This document shows, piece after piece, positions 47,307 to 57,401 of a stretch of 64,000 nt of DNA (the first letter of the stretch is position 1; every line of letters starts with the position of its first letter). Below the pieces are notes generated by a model that saw only the letters and a program-made list of their open reading frames with translations, was not told the DNA's origin and did not search any database. Source of the DNA: Pseudomonas fluorescens (GTDB lineage: Bacteria > Pseudomonadota > Gammaproteobacteria > Pseudomonadales > Pseudomonadaceae); contig NZ_CP012831.1 in the NCBI RefSeq assembly GCF_001307275.1, positions 1,426,001 to 1,490,000 on the forward strand, written 5' to 3'. A program made the translations under genes and the position numbers.

Positions 47307-47855
47307 TCACTGGGCTGGTTCGTTCTGGCCCAGGATCAGTTGGCCTTCCTTGCTCACCGGGATCTGGTTGCCCGGGTCGCGATCCATGCGGACTTTGCCT
47401 TCTTTGCCGTCGAGCATGTAGCGAACGTCGTAGCCTACCACCTTGTCGCTGATGTCATTGACCGTGTTGCAACGCGTCTGGGTGGTGGTGTAGGTGTCGC
47501 GCTCCTGCATGCCTTCCTGAATCTTGTTACCGGCATAACCACCACCGGCCGCACCCGCCACAGTGGCGATTTTCTTGCCGGTGCCACCGCCGATCTGGTT
47601 ACCCAGCAGGCCACCGGCTACGGCGCCCAGCACGGTGCCGGCGATCTGGTGCTGGTCCTGGACTGGCTTCTGCCGAGTCACGGTGACGTCCTTGCACACT
47701 TCACGCGGGGTCTTGATTTGGGTCTTGACCGGTTCCACGGCCAGTACTTGCGCATACTCAGGGCCACTCTTTACCAAGCTGTAGGTGGCGACCGCGCCAC
47801 CGGCTGTTACACCGACAGCACCCAATACCGCACCAACCAGCATCGATTTGTTCAC
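47307..47855 (-). CDS. Glycine-zipper 2TM domain protein
   Basis: A 182-residue protein with an N-terminal hydrophobic segment that is either an uncleaved anchor or a signal peptide (SMLVGAVLGAVGVTAGGAVA). A glycine-zipper region at about residues 72-110 (AGTVLGAVAGGLLGNQIGGG) follows, then a beta-rich C-terminal part. Proteins with this layout lie in the cell envelope and may affect its integrity; exact role unknown. It sits between suhB and secF, as I recall also in P. aeruginosa. Confidence 0.82.
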   Translation of the reverse strand: MNKSMLVGAVLGAVGVTAGGAVATYSLVKSGPEYAQVLAVEPVKTQIKTPREVCKDVTVTRQKPVQDQHQIAGTVLGAVAGGLLGNQIGGGTGKKIATVAGAAGGGYAGNKIQEGMQERDTYTTTQTRCNTVNDISDKVVGYDVRYMLDGKEGKVRMDRDPGNQIPVSKEGQLILGQNEPAQ

Positions 47856-47914
47856 TTGAACCTCCTGACCATCACAAGCGGATTAATCCGCGCTTCTCCC
47901 AGCCTTGGAGCACA

Positions 47915-47946
47915 AAAAAAGGCGCGAGTTCAACTCGCGCCTTTTC
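47915..47946 (-). terminator. Terminator downstream of secDF
   Basis: AAAAGGCGCGAG (47919-47930) pairs with CTCGCGCCTTTT (47935-47946) around TTCAA, and A runs precede it; on the minus strand it ends in T residues. Confidence 0.85.
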
Positions 47947-47972
47947 AGCGGTGACCGGCGGAGCGACGAGCC

Positions 47973-48887
47973 TTATGGGCGGTCGTCCACTTCCGTTTCG
48001 GTGGCCGCAGGAGGAATCAGGTCCTCGGAGTTCAGGTTCAGCCAGATCAGCACCACGTTAGCGATGTAGATCGACGAGTAGGTACCCGCCATCACACCGA
48101 TGAACAGCGCGATGGAGAAACCGAACAGGTTGTCGCCACCAAAAAACAGCAGCGCAGCAATCGCCAGCAAGGTAGAGATCGACGTCGCCATGGTCCGCAG
48201 CAGCGTCTGGGTGGTCGAAATGTTGATGTTCTCGACCAACGATGCCTTGCGCAGCACACGGAAGTTTTCACGCACCCGGTCGAACACCACGATAGTGTCG
48301 TTGAGGGAGTAACCGATGATCGCCAACACCGCCGCCAGCACCGTCAAGTCGAAGGTGATCTGGAAGAACGACAGGATACCCACGGTCACGATCACGTCGT
48401 GGATCAGCGAGGCAATCGCACCCACCGCGAACTTCCACTGGAAGCGGAAAGCCAGGTAGAGCATCACGCCGCCCAACGCCAACAGCATGCCGAGGCCGCC
48501 CTGGTCGCGCAGTTCTTCACCCACTTGCGGGCCGACGAACTCGACGCGCTTGACCTGCGCCGGGTTGTCGCCTCCAGCCTTCTGCAAGGCTTCGGCTACC
48601 TGGTGGCCCAGTTGCGGGTCTTCACCCGGCATGCGCACCAGCAGGTCGGTGGTCGCACCGAAGCTCTGCACGATGGCATCGCTGTAGCCCGAGGTCGCCA
48701 GTTGCTCACGCACCTTGGTGACATCAGCCGGACGCTCGTAGGTCAGCTCGATGAGCGTACCGCCGGTGAAGTCCAGGCCGTAGTTCAATCCCTTGGTGGC
48801 CCAGCTGAACAACGCCAGTACGGTAAGGAACAATGTGACGCCGAACGCAATGTTGCGAACGCCCATGAAGTTGATTGTACGTAACAT
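47973..48887 (-). CDS. secF: Protein translocase subunit SecF
   Basis: A 304-residue RND-type membrane protein with six helices and a periplasmic P1 domain. The first helix (NIAFGVTLFLTVLALFSWATKG), DFTGGTLIELTY and IGYSLNDTIVVFDRVRENFR are typical. It works with SecD to complete proton-driven export. Starts nine bases after secD. Confidence 0.96.
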   Translation of the reverse strand: MLRTINFMGVRNIAFGVTLFLTVLALFSWATKGLNYGLDFTGGTLIELTYERPADVTKVREQLATSGYSDAIVQSFGATTDLLVRMPGEDPQLGHQVAEALQKAGGDNPAQVKRVEFVGPQVGEELRDQGGLGMLLALGGVMLYLAFRFQWKFAVGAIASLIHDVIVTVGILSFFQITFDLTVLAAVLAIIGYSLNDTIVVFDRVRENFRVLRKASLVENINISTTQTLLRTMATSISTLLAIAALLFFGGDNLFGFSIALFIGVMAGTYSSIYIANVVLIWLNLNSEDLIPPAATETEVDDRP

Positions 48888-48896
48888 GGCAGCCCC

Positions 48897-50765
48897 TTAA
48901 ATCCACAACTTCTTGAAGTCACGACCGCCAAAGATCAGGTTGACCATTGCGCGGGTCACCATGATGGCTGTGAACATCGAGGTAAAGATCCCGAGGGACA
49001 TGGTCACTGCGAAGCCCTTGACCGGGCCGGTGCCCATGGCAAAGAGAATCCCGCCGACCAGCAACGTGGTCAGGTTGGAGTCGAGAATCGCGGTGAATGC
49101 CCGGCCGAAGCCTTCGTTGATTGCCCGCTGGATCGTCATGCCCGCGGCGATCTCTTCACGTATCCGCGAGAAGATCAGCACGTTGGCGTCCACCGCCATG
49201 CCCATGGTCAACACGATACCGGCGATACCCGGCAGGGTCAGCGTAGCACCCAGCAGCGACATCAGGGCCAGCAGCAGCACCATGTTCACCGCCAGCGCGA
49301 CGGTGGCGATGATGCCGAAGAAACGGTAGATGGCGATGATGAACAGCGAGACGAACAGCATGCCCCACAGCGATGCATCGATACCCTTGGTGATGTTGTC
49401 GGCACCCAGGCTCGGGCCGATGGTGCGTTCTTCAGCGAAGTACATCGGCGCGGCCAGGCCACCGGCACGCAGCAGCAGGGCCAGTTCCGAGGATTCACCC
49501 TGGCCGTTCAGGCCGGTGATGCGGAACTGGCTGCCCAGTGGCGACTGGATGGTCGCCAGGCTGATGATCTTCTTCTCTTCCTTGAAGGTCTGCACCGCGA
49601 CGTCTTTCTCGACACCGTCGACCACTTGCTTGGTGTAGGTGGTGGTCGGTTTCTGCTCGATGAAGATCACCGCCATGCTGCGACCGACGTTGCTGCGCGT
49701 GGCGCGGCTCATCAGTTCGCCACCGTGGCCGTCGAGACGGATGTTCACCTGCGGACGACCCTGCTCGTCGAAGCCCGCCTGGGCGTCGGTCACCTGGTCA
49801 CCGGTGATGATCAGGCCACGCTCGATCTGCGCCGCCGGACGACCGCCTTCACGGAACTCGAAGCTCTCTGTGGTGGCCTTGGACGCCCCCGGTTCAGCGC
49901 CGAGGCGGAATTCCAGGTTGGCTGTTTTACCAAGGATACGCTTGGCTTCGGCGGTGTCCTGCACGCCTGGCAGCTCAACCACGATGCGGTTGGCGCCCTG
50001 GCGCTGCACGATCGGCTCGGCCACACCCAGTTCGTTGACGCGGTTACGTACCGTGGTCAAGTTCTGCTTGATGGAGTATTCGCGGATTTCCGCCAGCTTG
50101 GCCGGGGTCATCGCCAGACGCAGCACCGCCTGACCATTGAGGTCGGCCGGCACAATGTCGAAATCGTTGAAGTTCTTGCGGATCAGCGCACGGGCCTGCT
50201 CGCGGGTATCTTCATCGCTGAAGCCCAGCTGAATGGCACCGTTGAGTTGCGGCAGGCTGCGATAGCGCAGGCGCTCTTTACGCAGCAGGCTCTTGACGTC
50301 GCCTTCGTAGACTTTCATCCGCGCGTCGAGGGCTTTTTCCATGTCCACTTCCAGCAGGAAGTGCACACCACCGGACAAGTCCAGGCCCAGCTTCATCGGA
50401 TGCGCGCCAAGCTTGCGCAGCCATTGCGGGGTGGTCTGGGCCAGGTTCAGGGCTACAACGTAATCGTCGCCCAACGCCTTGCGCACCACGTCCTTGGCTG
50501 GCAACTGGTCTTCCGACTTGACCAGGCGCAGCAGGCCGCCCTTGCCGTTTTCGGCAATGGACGCAGCCTTGACCTCGATATTGGACGCCTTGAGCGCAGC
50601 GCTCGCACGGTCCAGATCGGCCTGGGTGACCTGCAGCGCAGTGCTTGCGCCACTGACCTGAATGGCCGGGTCATCCGGGTATAGATTGGGAGCGGAATAA
50701 ATCAGACCGACCGCCAGCACCGCCAGGATCAGTACATATTTCCACAGAGGGTATTTGTTCAGCAT
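48897..50765 (-). CDS. secD: Protein translocase subunit SecD
   Basis: A 622-residue RND-type membrane protein with a large periplasmic domain (P1) between the first helix and a C-terminal bundle of five helices. DLSGGVHFLLEVDM, LPGVQDTAEAKRILGKTANL and MAVDANVLIFSRIREE are diagnostic. The ATG at 50765 (MLNKYPLWK) is preferred over the GTG at 50768. Confidence 0.96.
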   Translation of the reverse strand: MLNKYPLWKYVLILAVLAVGLIYSAPNLYPDDPAIQVSGASTALQVTQADLDRASAALKASNIEVKAASIAENGKGGLLRLVKSEDQLPAKDVVRKALGDDYVVALNLAQTTPQWLRKLGAHPMKLGLDLSGGVHFLLEVDMEKALDARMKVYEGDVKSLLRKERLRYRSLPQLNGAIQLGFSDEDTREQARALIRKNFNDFDIVPADLNGQAVLRLAMTPAKLAEIREYSIKQNLTTVRNRVNELGVAEPIVQRQGANRIVVELPGVQDTAEAKRILGKTANLEFRLGAEPGASKATTESFEFREGGRPAAQIERGLIITGDQVTDAQAGFDEQGRPQVNIRLDGHGGELMSRATRSNVGRSMAVIFIEQKPTTTYTKQVVDGVEKDVAVQTFKEEKKIISLATIQSPLGSQFRITGLNGQGESSELALLLRAGGLAAPMYFAEERTIGPSLGADNITKGIDASLWGMLFVSLFIIAIYRFFGIIATVALAVNMVLLLALMSLLGATLTLPGIAGIVLTMGMAVDANVLIFSRIREEIAAGMTIQRAINEGFGRAFTAILDSNLTTLLVGGILFAMGTGPVKGFAVTMSLGIFTSMFTAIMVTRAMVNLIFGGRDFKKLWI

Positions 50766-50828
50766 CACGCCGCCCGCTTATGACGCGGGGCGCCTTGCGC
50801 GCCCCGTCGATTGAATAGAAGTTGTTAC

Positions 50829-51167
50829 TTAGATCGCTTTCAGTGTGCCTTTTGGCAACGTGGCCGCGATAGCGCCCTTCTGGAACTTCATTTCAACAGT
50901 GTCGGACACTTCCAGTACCACGAAGTCGTCGGCCACTTTGGTGATCTTGCCAGCGATACCGCCGGTGGTGACCACTTCATCGCCCTTTTGCAGGCTGCTC
51001 AGCAGGTTCTTCTGCTCTTTGGCGCGCTTGGCCTGTGGACGCCAGATCATCAGGTAGAAGATGACCAGGAAGCCGACCAGGAAAATCCACTCGAAACCAC
51101 CGCCCATAGGGCCGGCAGCAGCAGGTGCAGCCGCGTCAGCCATGGCATTAGAGATAAAAAAGCTCAT
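50829..51167 (-). CDS. yajC: Translocase accessory subunit YajC
   Basis: A 112-residue protein with one membrane segment (FEWIFLVGFLVIFYLMIW), followed by a basic patch (RPQAKRAKEQKNLL) and a soluble domain ending near LPKGTLKAI. It precedes secD, as usual. Confidence 0.95.
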   Translation of the reverse strand: MSFFISNAMADAAAPAAAGPMGGGFEWIFLVGFLVIFYLMIWRPQAKRAKEQKNLLSSLQKGDEVVTTGGIAGKITKVADDFVVLEVSDTVEMKFQKGAIAATLPKGTLKAI

Positions 51168-51210
51168 TTAGCACTCCAGTTGCAAGTATTGAATCTAGGG
51201 ATCGGAAAAC

Positions 51211-53390
<2,180 letters not shown>

Positions 53391-53456
53391 GATGGGGTTC
53401 GTCTAGCAGGGCCGGAAAGTCTAGCGGAAATATCAAAAATTCACCATGAAACGTGA

Positions 53457-53485
53457 TTGACCAACGGTAGGCACCTCTCTATACT
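53457..53485 (+). promoter_or_regulatory. Sigma70-type promoter of the tRNA-Leu gene
   Basis: TTGACC (53457-53462) and TATACT (53480-53485) are exactly 17 bases apart, and the tRNA begins 13 bases later. Confidence 0.85.
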
Positions 53486-53498
53486 TCGCCGCCATTGA

Positions 53499-53583
53499 GC
53501 CCTGATGGCGGAATTGGTAGACGCGGCGGATTCAAAATCCGTTTTCGAAAGGAGTGGGAGTTCGAGTCTCCCTCGGGGCACCA
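53499..53583 (+). tRNA. tRNA-Leu, anticodon CAA
   Basis: An 85-base tRNA with encoded CCA. The acceptor arms GCCCTGA and TCGGGGC pair with one G-U wobble. The anticodon stem GCGGA/TCCGT encloses TTCAAAA, giving anticodon CAA (reads UUG). A long variable arm typical of leucine tRNAs is present, and the T arm is GGGAGTTCGAGTCTCCC. The 3' part is repeated at 63414-63428, so it served as an attachment site. Confidence 0.97.
53562..53576. other. Attachment site, left copy (within tRNA-Leu)
   Basis: TCGAGTCTCCCTCGG in the T arm and acceptor stem of tRNA-Leu is repeated exactly at 63414-63428. An intact tRNA at one end and a short repeat of its 3' part at the other is the usual footprint of a tyrosine-recombinase island. 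Confidence 0.82.
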
Positions 53584-53592
53584 TCTTAAAGA

Positions 53593-53622
53593 AAGACCTT
53601 GAAATTCAAGGTCTTTTTTTTC
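53593..53622 (+). terminator. Terminator of tRNA-Leu
   Basis: AAGACCTTG and CAAGGTCTT form the stem around AAATT, followed by a run of eight T. Confidence 0.9.
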
Positions 53623-53671
53623 GTCTGCAAAAAAGTGTCTACCGTGCCCACACCCACAAGAACACCGCAAC

Positions 53672-53704
53672 CCCTGTGGCGAGGGAGCTTGCTCCCGCTT
53701 GAGC
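53672..53704. repeat. Solo REP, GTGGCGAGG family
   Basis: GTGGCGAGGGAGCTTGCTCC followed by GCTTGAGCGCGAAGCGCTCA; one arm of the element type seen as a doublet at 20281-20382. Confidence 0.75.
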
Positions 53705-53813
53705 GCGAAGCGCTCACAAAGATCTCACGACCTCCACCAATGCTCCGCCTTGCGACGCCCAATTGACCCAGCTCCACCGCCCCTCCTCACCCGCTGACAA
53801 AGGATTTCACCCC

Positions 53814-54143
53814 ATGGAATTGCTGCTGGAAACAGTCGCTCTTTACTCCCTCAAGCTGGCCTATGAGACAGAGGGTCACAGCCCGATCCTGCGGGATGAT
53901 CCGTTGATGGGCGGGTGTGATCGGGAGGTGTTTGGGTTGTTGGTGCGCAGAGAAAACATCCAAACTATCCAGGCGAAAGTGCAGCACTGCCTGGACTTGG
54001 CGCTGGAGGCAATTGGGGGAAGCAATACAGCTTTGGGACGGGAACTCGAGCGGTTAGCGACTGACTTCGGCGCTTCCCGAACGGTAGAAGAGCTTCGGGG
54101 CCCGCTTCTAGCCCTTAGGGATTACCTGAAAGATATCCAGTAA
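53814..54143 (+). CDS. Small protein of unknown function, first gene of the island
   Basis: A 109-residue, mostly helical protein with no signal peptide or membrane segment (core: LALEAIGGSNTALGRELERL). No family recognised. The ATG at 53814 has AAGGA nine bases upstream; a longer TTG start at 53763 is less likely. It lies 30-45 bases before the PD-(D/E)XK nuclease gene on the same strand, so the two are probably one unit. Confidence 0.55.
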   Translation: MELLLETVALYSLKLAYETEGHSPILRDDPLMGGCDREVFGLLVRRENIQTIQAKVQHCLDLALEAIGGSNTALGRELERLATDFGASRTVEELRGPLLALRDYLKDIQ

Positions 54144-54187
54144 ACCTGCGGGACCTGGCGCAACCGAACATCTTGGAGAAATACGTT

Positions 54188-55237
54188 TTGCTGAAATGGA
54201 TCTCTGCATTTTTTCTTAGCAGTAGCGAAAACGACACGCTGGGCGAGTTAGTGATGGAGAACCGGCGCTGGCGCATGTTCGCCAAGGTCGGCTTCACCAT
54301 ATTGGTGTTCATGCCCATCCTCACCTACTGCTCCTGGATAGCCCCACGGTTTGAGGACTCGGGGCTTACCAATCCCGCAGTGCTTGAGGTGATCAATAGC
54401 GAAGAGTATCAACGGGCATCCCGGGAGGTCTTTGCTCTGCTCGACCTGTATAACCGCGGGGAGATCGACCTGGATTCGCTGCATGGTTTACAGGGCGTAC
54501 ATCGAATTGGCGGGGTGATGGTCACTTTCAACCTGAAACTGGTGCCACGAGACGAGCCCAGGCAGGGAGGAGGCAGCAAATACAAGCTTGATGGCCAGTA
54601 CAAAGTGACCGTCTCCATAGGCTATCTTGTTTTGTTTTTGACCATCGAGTTGGTTCTGATCGGGCTAACAGCCTGCGCAATTTTCCAAGGGCCACCAAAA
54701 GCGCAGCGCAGGTTTGAGGAACAGATACTCCAAGAGCATTTCTCCTTTGATATGCCCGTGCTCCCCGCCCCCCAAGAGCGAGCCGACCAGATCATCGAGC
54801 GCATGCTGCTGCGTTTTCACCGTTTTGCGAAAGACCTGGAACACCGCCCACGCGGCCGAAAGGGAATCCAGCTTGACGATGAATACGACGTCCAGTTTCT
54901 GGTCAACGCGTTGCTAAGATTGCAGTTCGATAACGTAAAGCCTGAAGAGCCGTCCCCGAGCATGGCAGCAGGCGGCACCCGCGCAGACTTCCTCCTGCCT
55001 GAACATGGGCTCTTTATTGAACTCAAGATGACGCGCGACGGTATGACCGCAAGGTCGCTAGCCGACGAGCTGATCCTGGATATCGCACGCTATCGTGCCC
55101 ATCCCGAATGCCATGCAATCATTTTCTTCGTTTACGACCCTCGCGGCCTTGTTAAGAACACCATGGCATTGCGAACGGAGTTATCGGAGATTGCGGGTGA
55201 ACTCCCTGTGAGCCTGATCGTTTCGCCTAGCCATTGA
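54188..55237 (+). CDS. Membrane-anchored PD-(D/E)XK nuclease (DpnII/MboI-type domain)
   Basis: A protein of about 349 residues. Two membrane segments (about residues 32-51 and 142-165) frame a region of 90 residues on one side of the membrane; the C-terminal 170 residues are cytosolic. The C-terminal domain shows DDEYDVQFLVNALLRLQF, then a nuclease core RADFLLPEHGLFIELKMTR with Asp267, Glu278 and Lys280 as the PD-(D/E)XK triad, and an ILDIARYRAHPE and FFVYDPRG tail. This layout is that of DpnII/MboI-like restriction domains. The start is uncertain: a TTG at 54188 has GGAG at good spacing, TTG 54173 and ATG 54254 are alternatives. A likely defence effector. Confidence 0.78.
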   Translation: MLKWISAFFLSSSENDTLGELVMENRRWRMFAKVGFTILVFMPILTYCSWIAPRFEDSGLTNPAVLEVINSEEYQRASREVFALLDLYNRGEIDLDSLHGLQGVHRIGGVMVTFNLKLVPRDEPRQGGGSKYKLDGQYKVTVSIGYLVLFLTIELVLIGLTACAIFQGPPKAQRRFEEQILQEHFSFDMPVLPAPQERADQIIERMLLRFHRFAKDLEHRPRGRKGIQLDDEYDVQFLVNALLRLQFDNVKPEEPSPSMAAGGTRADFLLPEHGLFIELKMTRDGMTARSLADELILDIARYRAHPECHAIIFFVYDPRGLVKNTMALRTELSEIAGELPVSLIVSPSH

Positions 55238-55271
55238 GGAAAGGGCGGCTCGTGAAGATTGCCCTAAATGC

Positions 55272-55538
55272 TCAAATACACAGGTACGGCGTCACCGCCA
55301 GCTCAAGCATGTCCACCAGCTCAGGATCCATGAAGCGATAGTCATCGGGAATATCCAGAACATGCAGCTGCTTGTGCTCAAGCAGCCGAGCGTACCCTGC
55401 CCGTAGACGATGCTCGTGCTTGCGCTCCATCACAAAAATGACATCGGCCCAACGGATATCCGCTGGGCCGCCTCGGATAGACTCACCCATAATCTGGCCG
55501 TTTTTCCCGCTCTCCTCCACGTAACCACGGAATGGCAA
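55272..55538 (-). pseudogene. N-terminally truncated low-molecular-weight tyrosine phosphatase-like gene
   Basis: The visible 88 codons match the C-terminal two thirds of short LMW protein tyrosine phosphatase-like proteins: IRWADVIFVMERKHEHRL, VLDIPDDYRFMDPELVDML. The N-terminal P-loop with the catalytic CX5R, about 35-40 residues, is missing; upstream of 55538 the next gene starts at once on the other strand. Without the active-site Cys it cannot be a phosphatase, so the gene was probably cut when neighbouring DNA was acquired. Confidence 0.75.
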
Positions 55539-55560
55539 AAAAATTGAAGGACTCAGATTG

Positions 55561-56937
55561 ATGTCAATTTCAATAGGGGATTTTTTCTACCCTTACGTAA
55601 AGTTCCTCCACGGCGCGGCCTACAACCTACACCAGATCCTGGAAGGCCTTGGCGTCGTATCATCGACCTTCACCGGGCGTAACGACGCCGGGCAAATCAT
55701 CGGAACTTACTGGTCGCCTGATGAAGCCATGGTGATCACGCTGGGCTATCTGATGATGCTGTCATTGCTGCTGATTCCCCTGCTGGCAGCAACGGCCTTT
55801 ACCGTGAGCAAGAAGCGAGGCGTGTTCATCTTCTTCGCGCTCCTGTTCCTACCTGGCGTGTTGAACTGCCTGGGCCTTTTCCCAACCATCAATTACCTGC
55901 CCATCCGCTACACCATCAACGGCGTTGGGAAGCTGGGCAGCGAAGTCGGGCTGATTCCCCTGTTGATGCTTTGCGCCCTCACTGGATGGGGTGTCATGGT
56001 CCTTATTTATGACAACCTCAACCTCACCGAACGCTTCCGCCAAATATATGATCACTTCTGGTTTCCGCTGGCATTGGTCGCAGCGGTGTTCTTCGTGGCG
56101 GACAACGGTGCCAATGAAGACGCCGCACTGCTGAAGGAGGCGACAGCAAGCATCCAGGACGCCAGCGCGTTCCTGTTGAGCCAAATCAGGCGCTACGACG
56201 ATTACTGTAAGGCCAATGACTTGGGTAGCCTGAAGTCGTGCCAGTGGAGCAGCGATTCGCAGTGGACCTTTACTCATATCAAGGAAGGTGAAGCCAGCTA
56301 CTTCATGGATTACGCACCGGACGACTCCAAAGGGTTCTACGCCGCGAATAGAAGAACCCTAAGCGATGAGGACGTGATCGCCATTCGCACAGAGATCAAC
56401 GACTACAACCAACGGTTGTGCCCCGTGAAGCACTTTTCCAATGGCATGTCGCGCTCATCGCCGCTCTCCAGCACCTGTGAGTACGTCCCCCGTGGTTATT
56501 GCTCGGTCAATCCTGATGGTCCGCCGGGACTTGTAGACAAAAATATCAGCAGCCACACCGTAGCCTTAGCCAGCGAATGCATTATTCCCTGGCTCGCCGG
56601 TGCCAAGCCTTCCTTGAAGCAGTTGTCGGCGCTAGTCAGCCAACATGACAAGGCCAAGAATCACCGTTGGCTGTATTTCCTTGCTGTCGCCGTAGCGGTC
56701 GGAGCGAAAGTGGCCTTGGCGACTACCAAGCTGTGTTTGATCGATGCACGGCCTGCGGCTGATAGGCGTCGTGTTTTTAGGGCTGCACGGTATCGGCTGG
56801 GCCAGTGTCTGCGTGTACTGAAGCGTCTGCTGGTCGGTTTTGGCCAATTTGCATGGGTTGCTGCGACCCGCGTATCCAAGCTGCTTAGCCGTCTCCTTTT
56901 TGCACAGTCCCCTTTTTGCACAGATCATCAGCTCTGA
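55561..56937 (+). CDS. Multi-pass membrane protein, unknown family
   Basis: A 458-residue protein. The first 190 residues contain four to five membrane segments (ITLGYLMMLSLLLIPLLAAT, GVFIFFALLFLPGVLNCLGL, a third in LIPLLMLCALTGWGVMVLIY, a fourth in FPLALVAAVFFVAD). About 170 soluble residues follow, with several Cys (at least six), then another helix near residue 370 (WLYFLAVAVAVGAKVALATT) and a strongly basic tail (RRVFRAARYRLGQCLR). GAAGGA precedes the ATG at 55561. No homologue family recognised. Confidence 0.6.
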   Translation: MSISIGDFFYPYVKFLHGAAYNLHQILEGLGVVSSTFTGRNDAGQIIGTYWSPDEAMVITLGYLMMLSLLLIPLLAATAFTVSKKRGVFIFFALLFLPGVLNCLGLFPTINYLPIRYTINGVGKLGSEVGLIPLLMLCALTGWGVMVLIYDNLNLTERFRQIYDHFWFPLALVAAVFFVADNGANEDAALLKEATASIQDASAFLLSQIRRYDDYCKANDLGSLKSCQWSSDSQWTFTHIKEGEASYFMDYAPDDSKGFYAANRRTLSDEDVIAIRTEINDYNQRLCPVKHFSNGMSRSSPLSSTCEYVPRGYCSVNPDGPPGLVDKNISSHTVALASECIIPWLAGAKPSLKQLSALVSQHDKAKNHRWLYFLAVAVAVGAKVALATTKLCLIDARPAADRRRVFRAARYRLGQCLRVLKRLLVGFGQFAWVAATRVSKLLSRLLFAQSPFCTDHQL

Positions 56938-57401
56938 CCTTGTAAGCGACTTCAGGCCAGCTCGCGAACCTGGAATCATGGGTCCTTCCTAGGGGTCGCC
57001 CCCTACGGGTTATCAGATTCGCAGCTTTCCTCTAGCTGAGAAATCTGCTGGGACGTCCGTCTTTGTTGCTGAGTACAGTGACCTAACCGCTAGAAACTAG
57101 ACCCGTCAAAACCATTGCTCGAAGCTCAATGACGTCTCAAACCGGTCCTGACGCATATTTTAACCGAATTCACCGACTGGATGCTCAGATCCTGCTCGTG
57201 TGCCGCTCGAGCACTGCTGTATATTTGTGCTAAGGATCGTGATTCCATCAAGACTGCTGAGTGACGTCCAAATGCTTTCTCATCTTGAAGGCTACGCAAA
57301 ATGGAATTTTGCGAATAAAAACCTTGTAGACATCACAGCTTTAAATATTTATCTACCCAAAACCATACACAGAAACACACCAGATTCATGATGAGGAACA
57401 A
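56938..57401. other. Gap before the defence-like operon
   Basis: A 464-base stretch that I could not assign to a gene; base composition changes here from G+C-rich to A+T-rich. A 63-codon open frame at 57200-57391 has no ribosome binding site or family and is probably chance. The promoter of the methylase operon should lie in this region. Confidence 0.5.

Noticed and set aside
57200..57391. Small gene before the methylase
   Set aside because: 63 codons without a ribosome binding site, family match or conserved look; probably chance in A+T-rich DNA.
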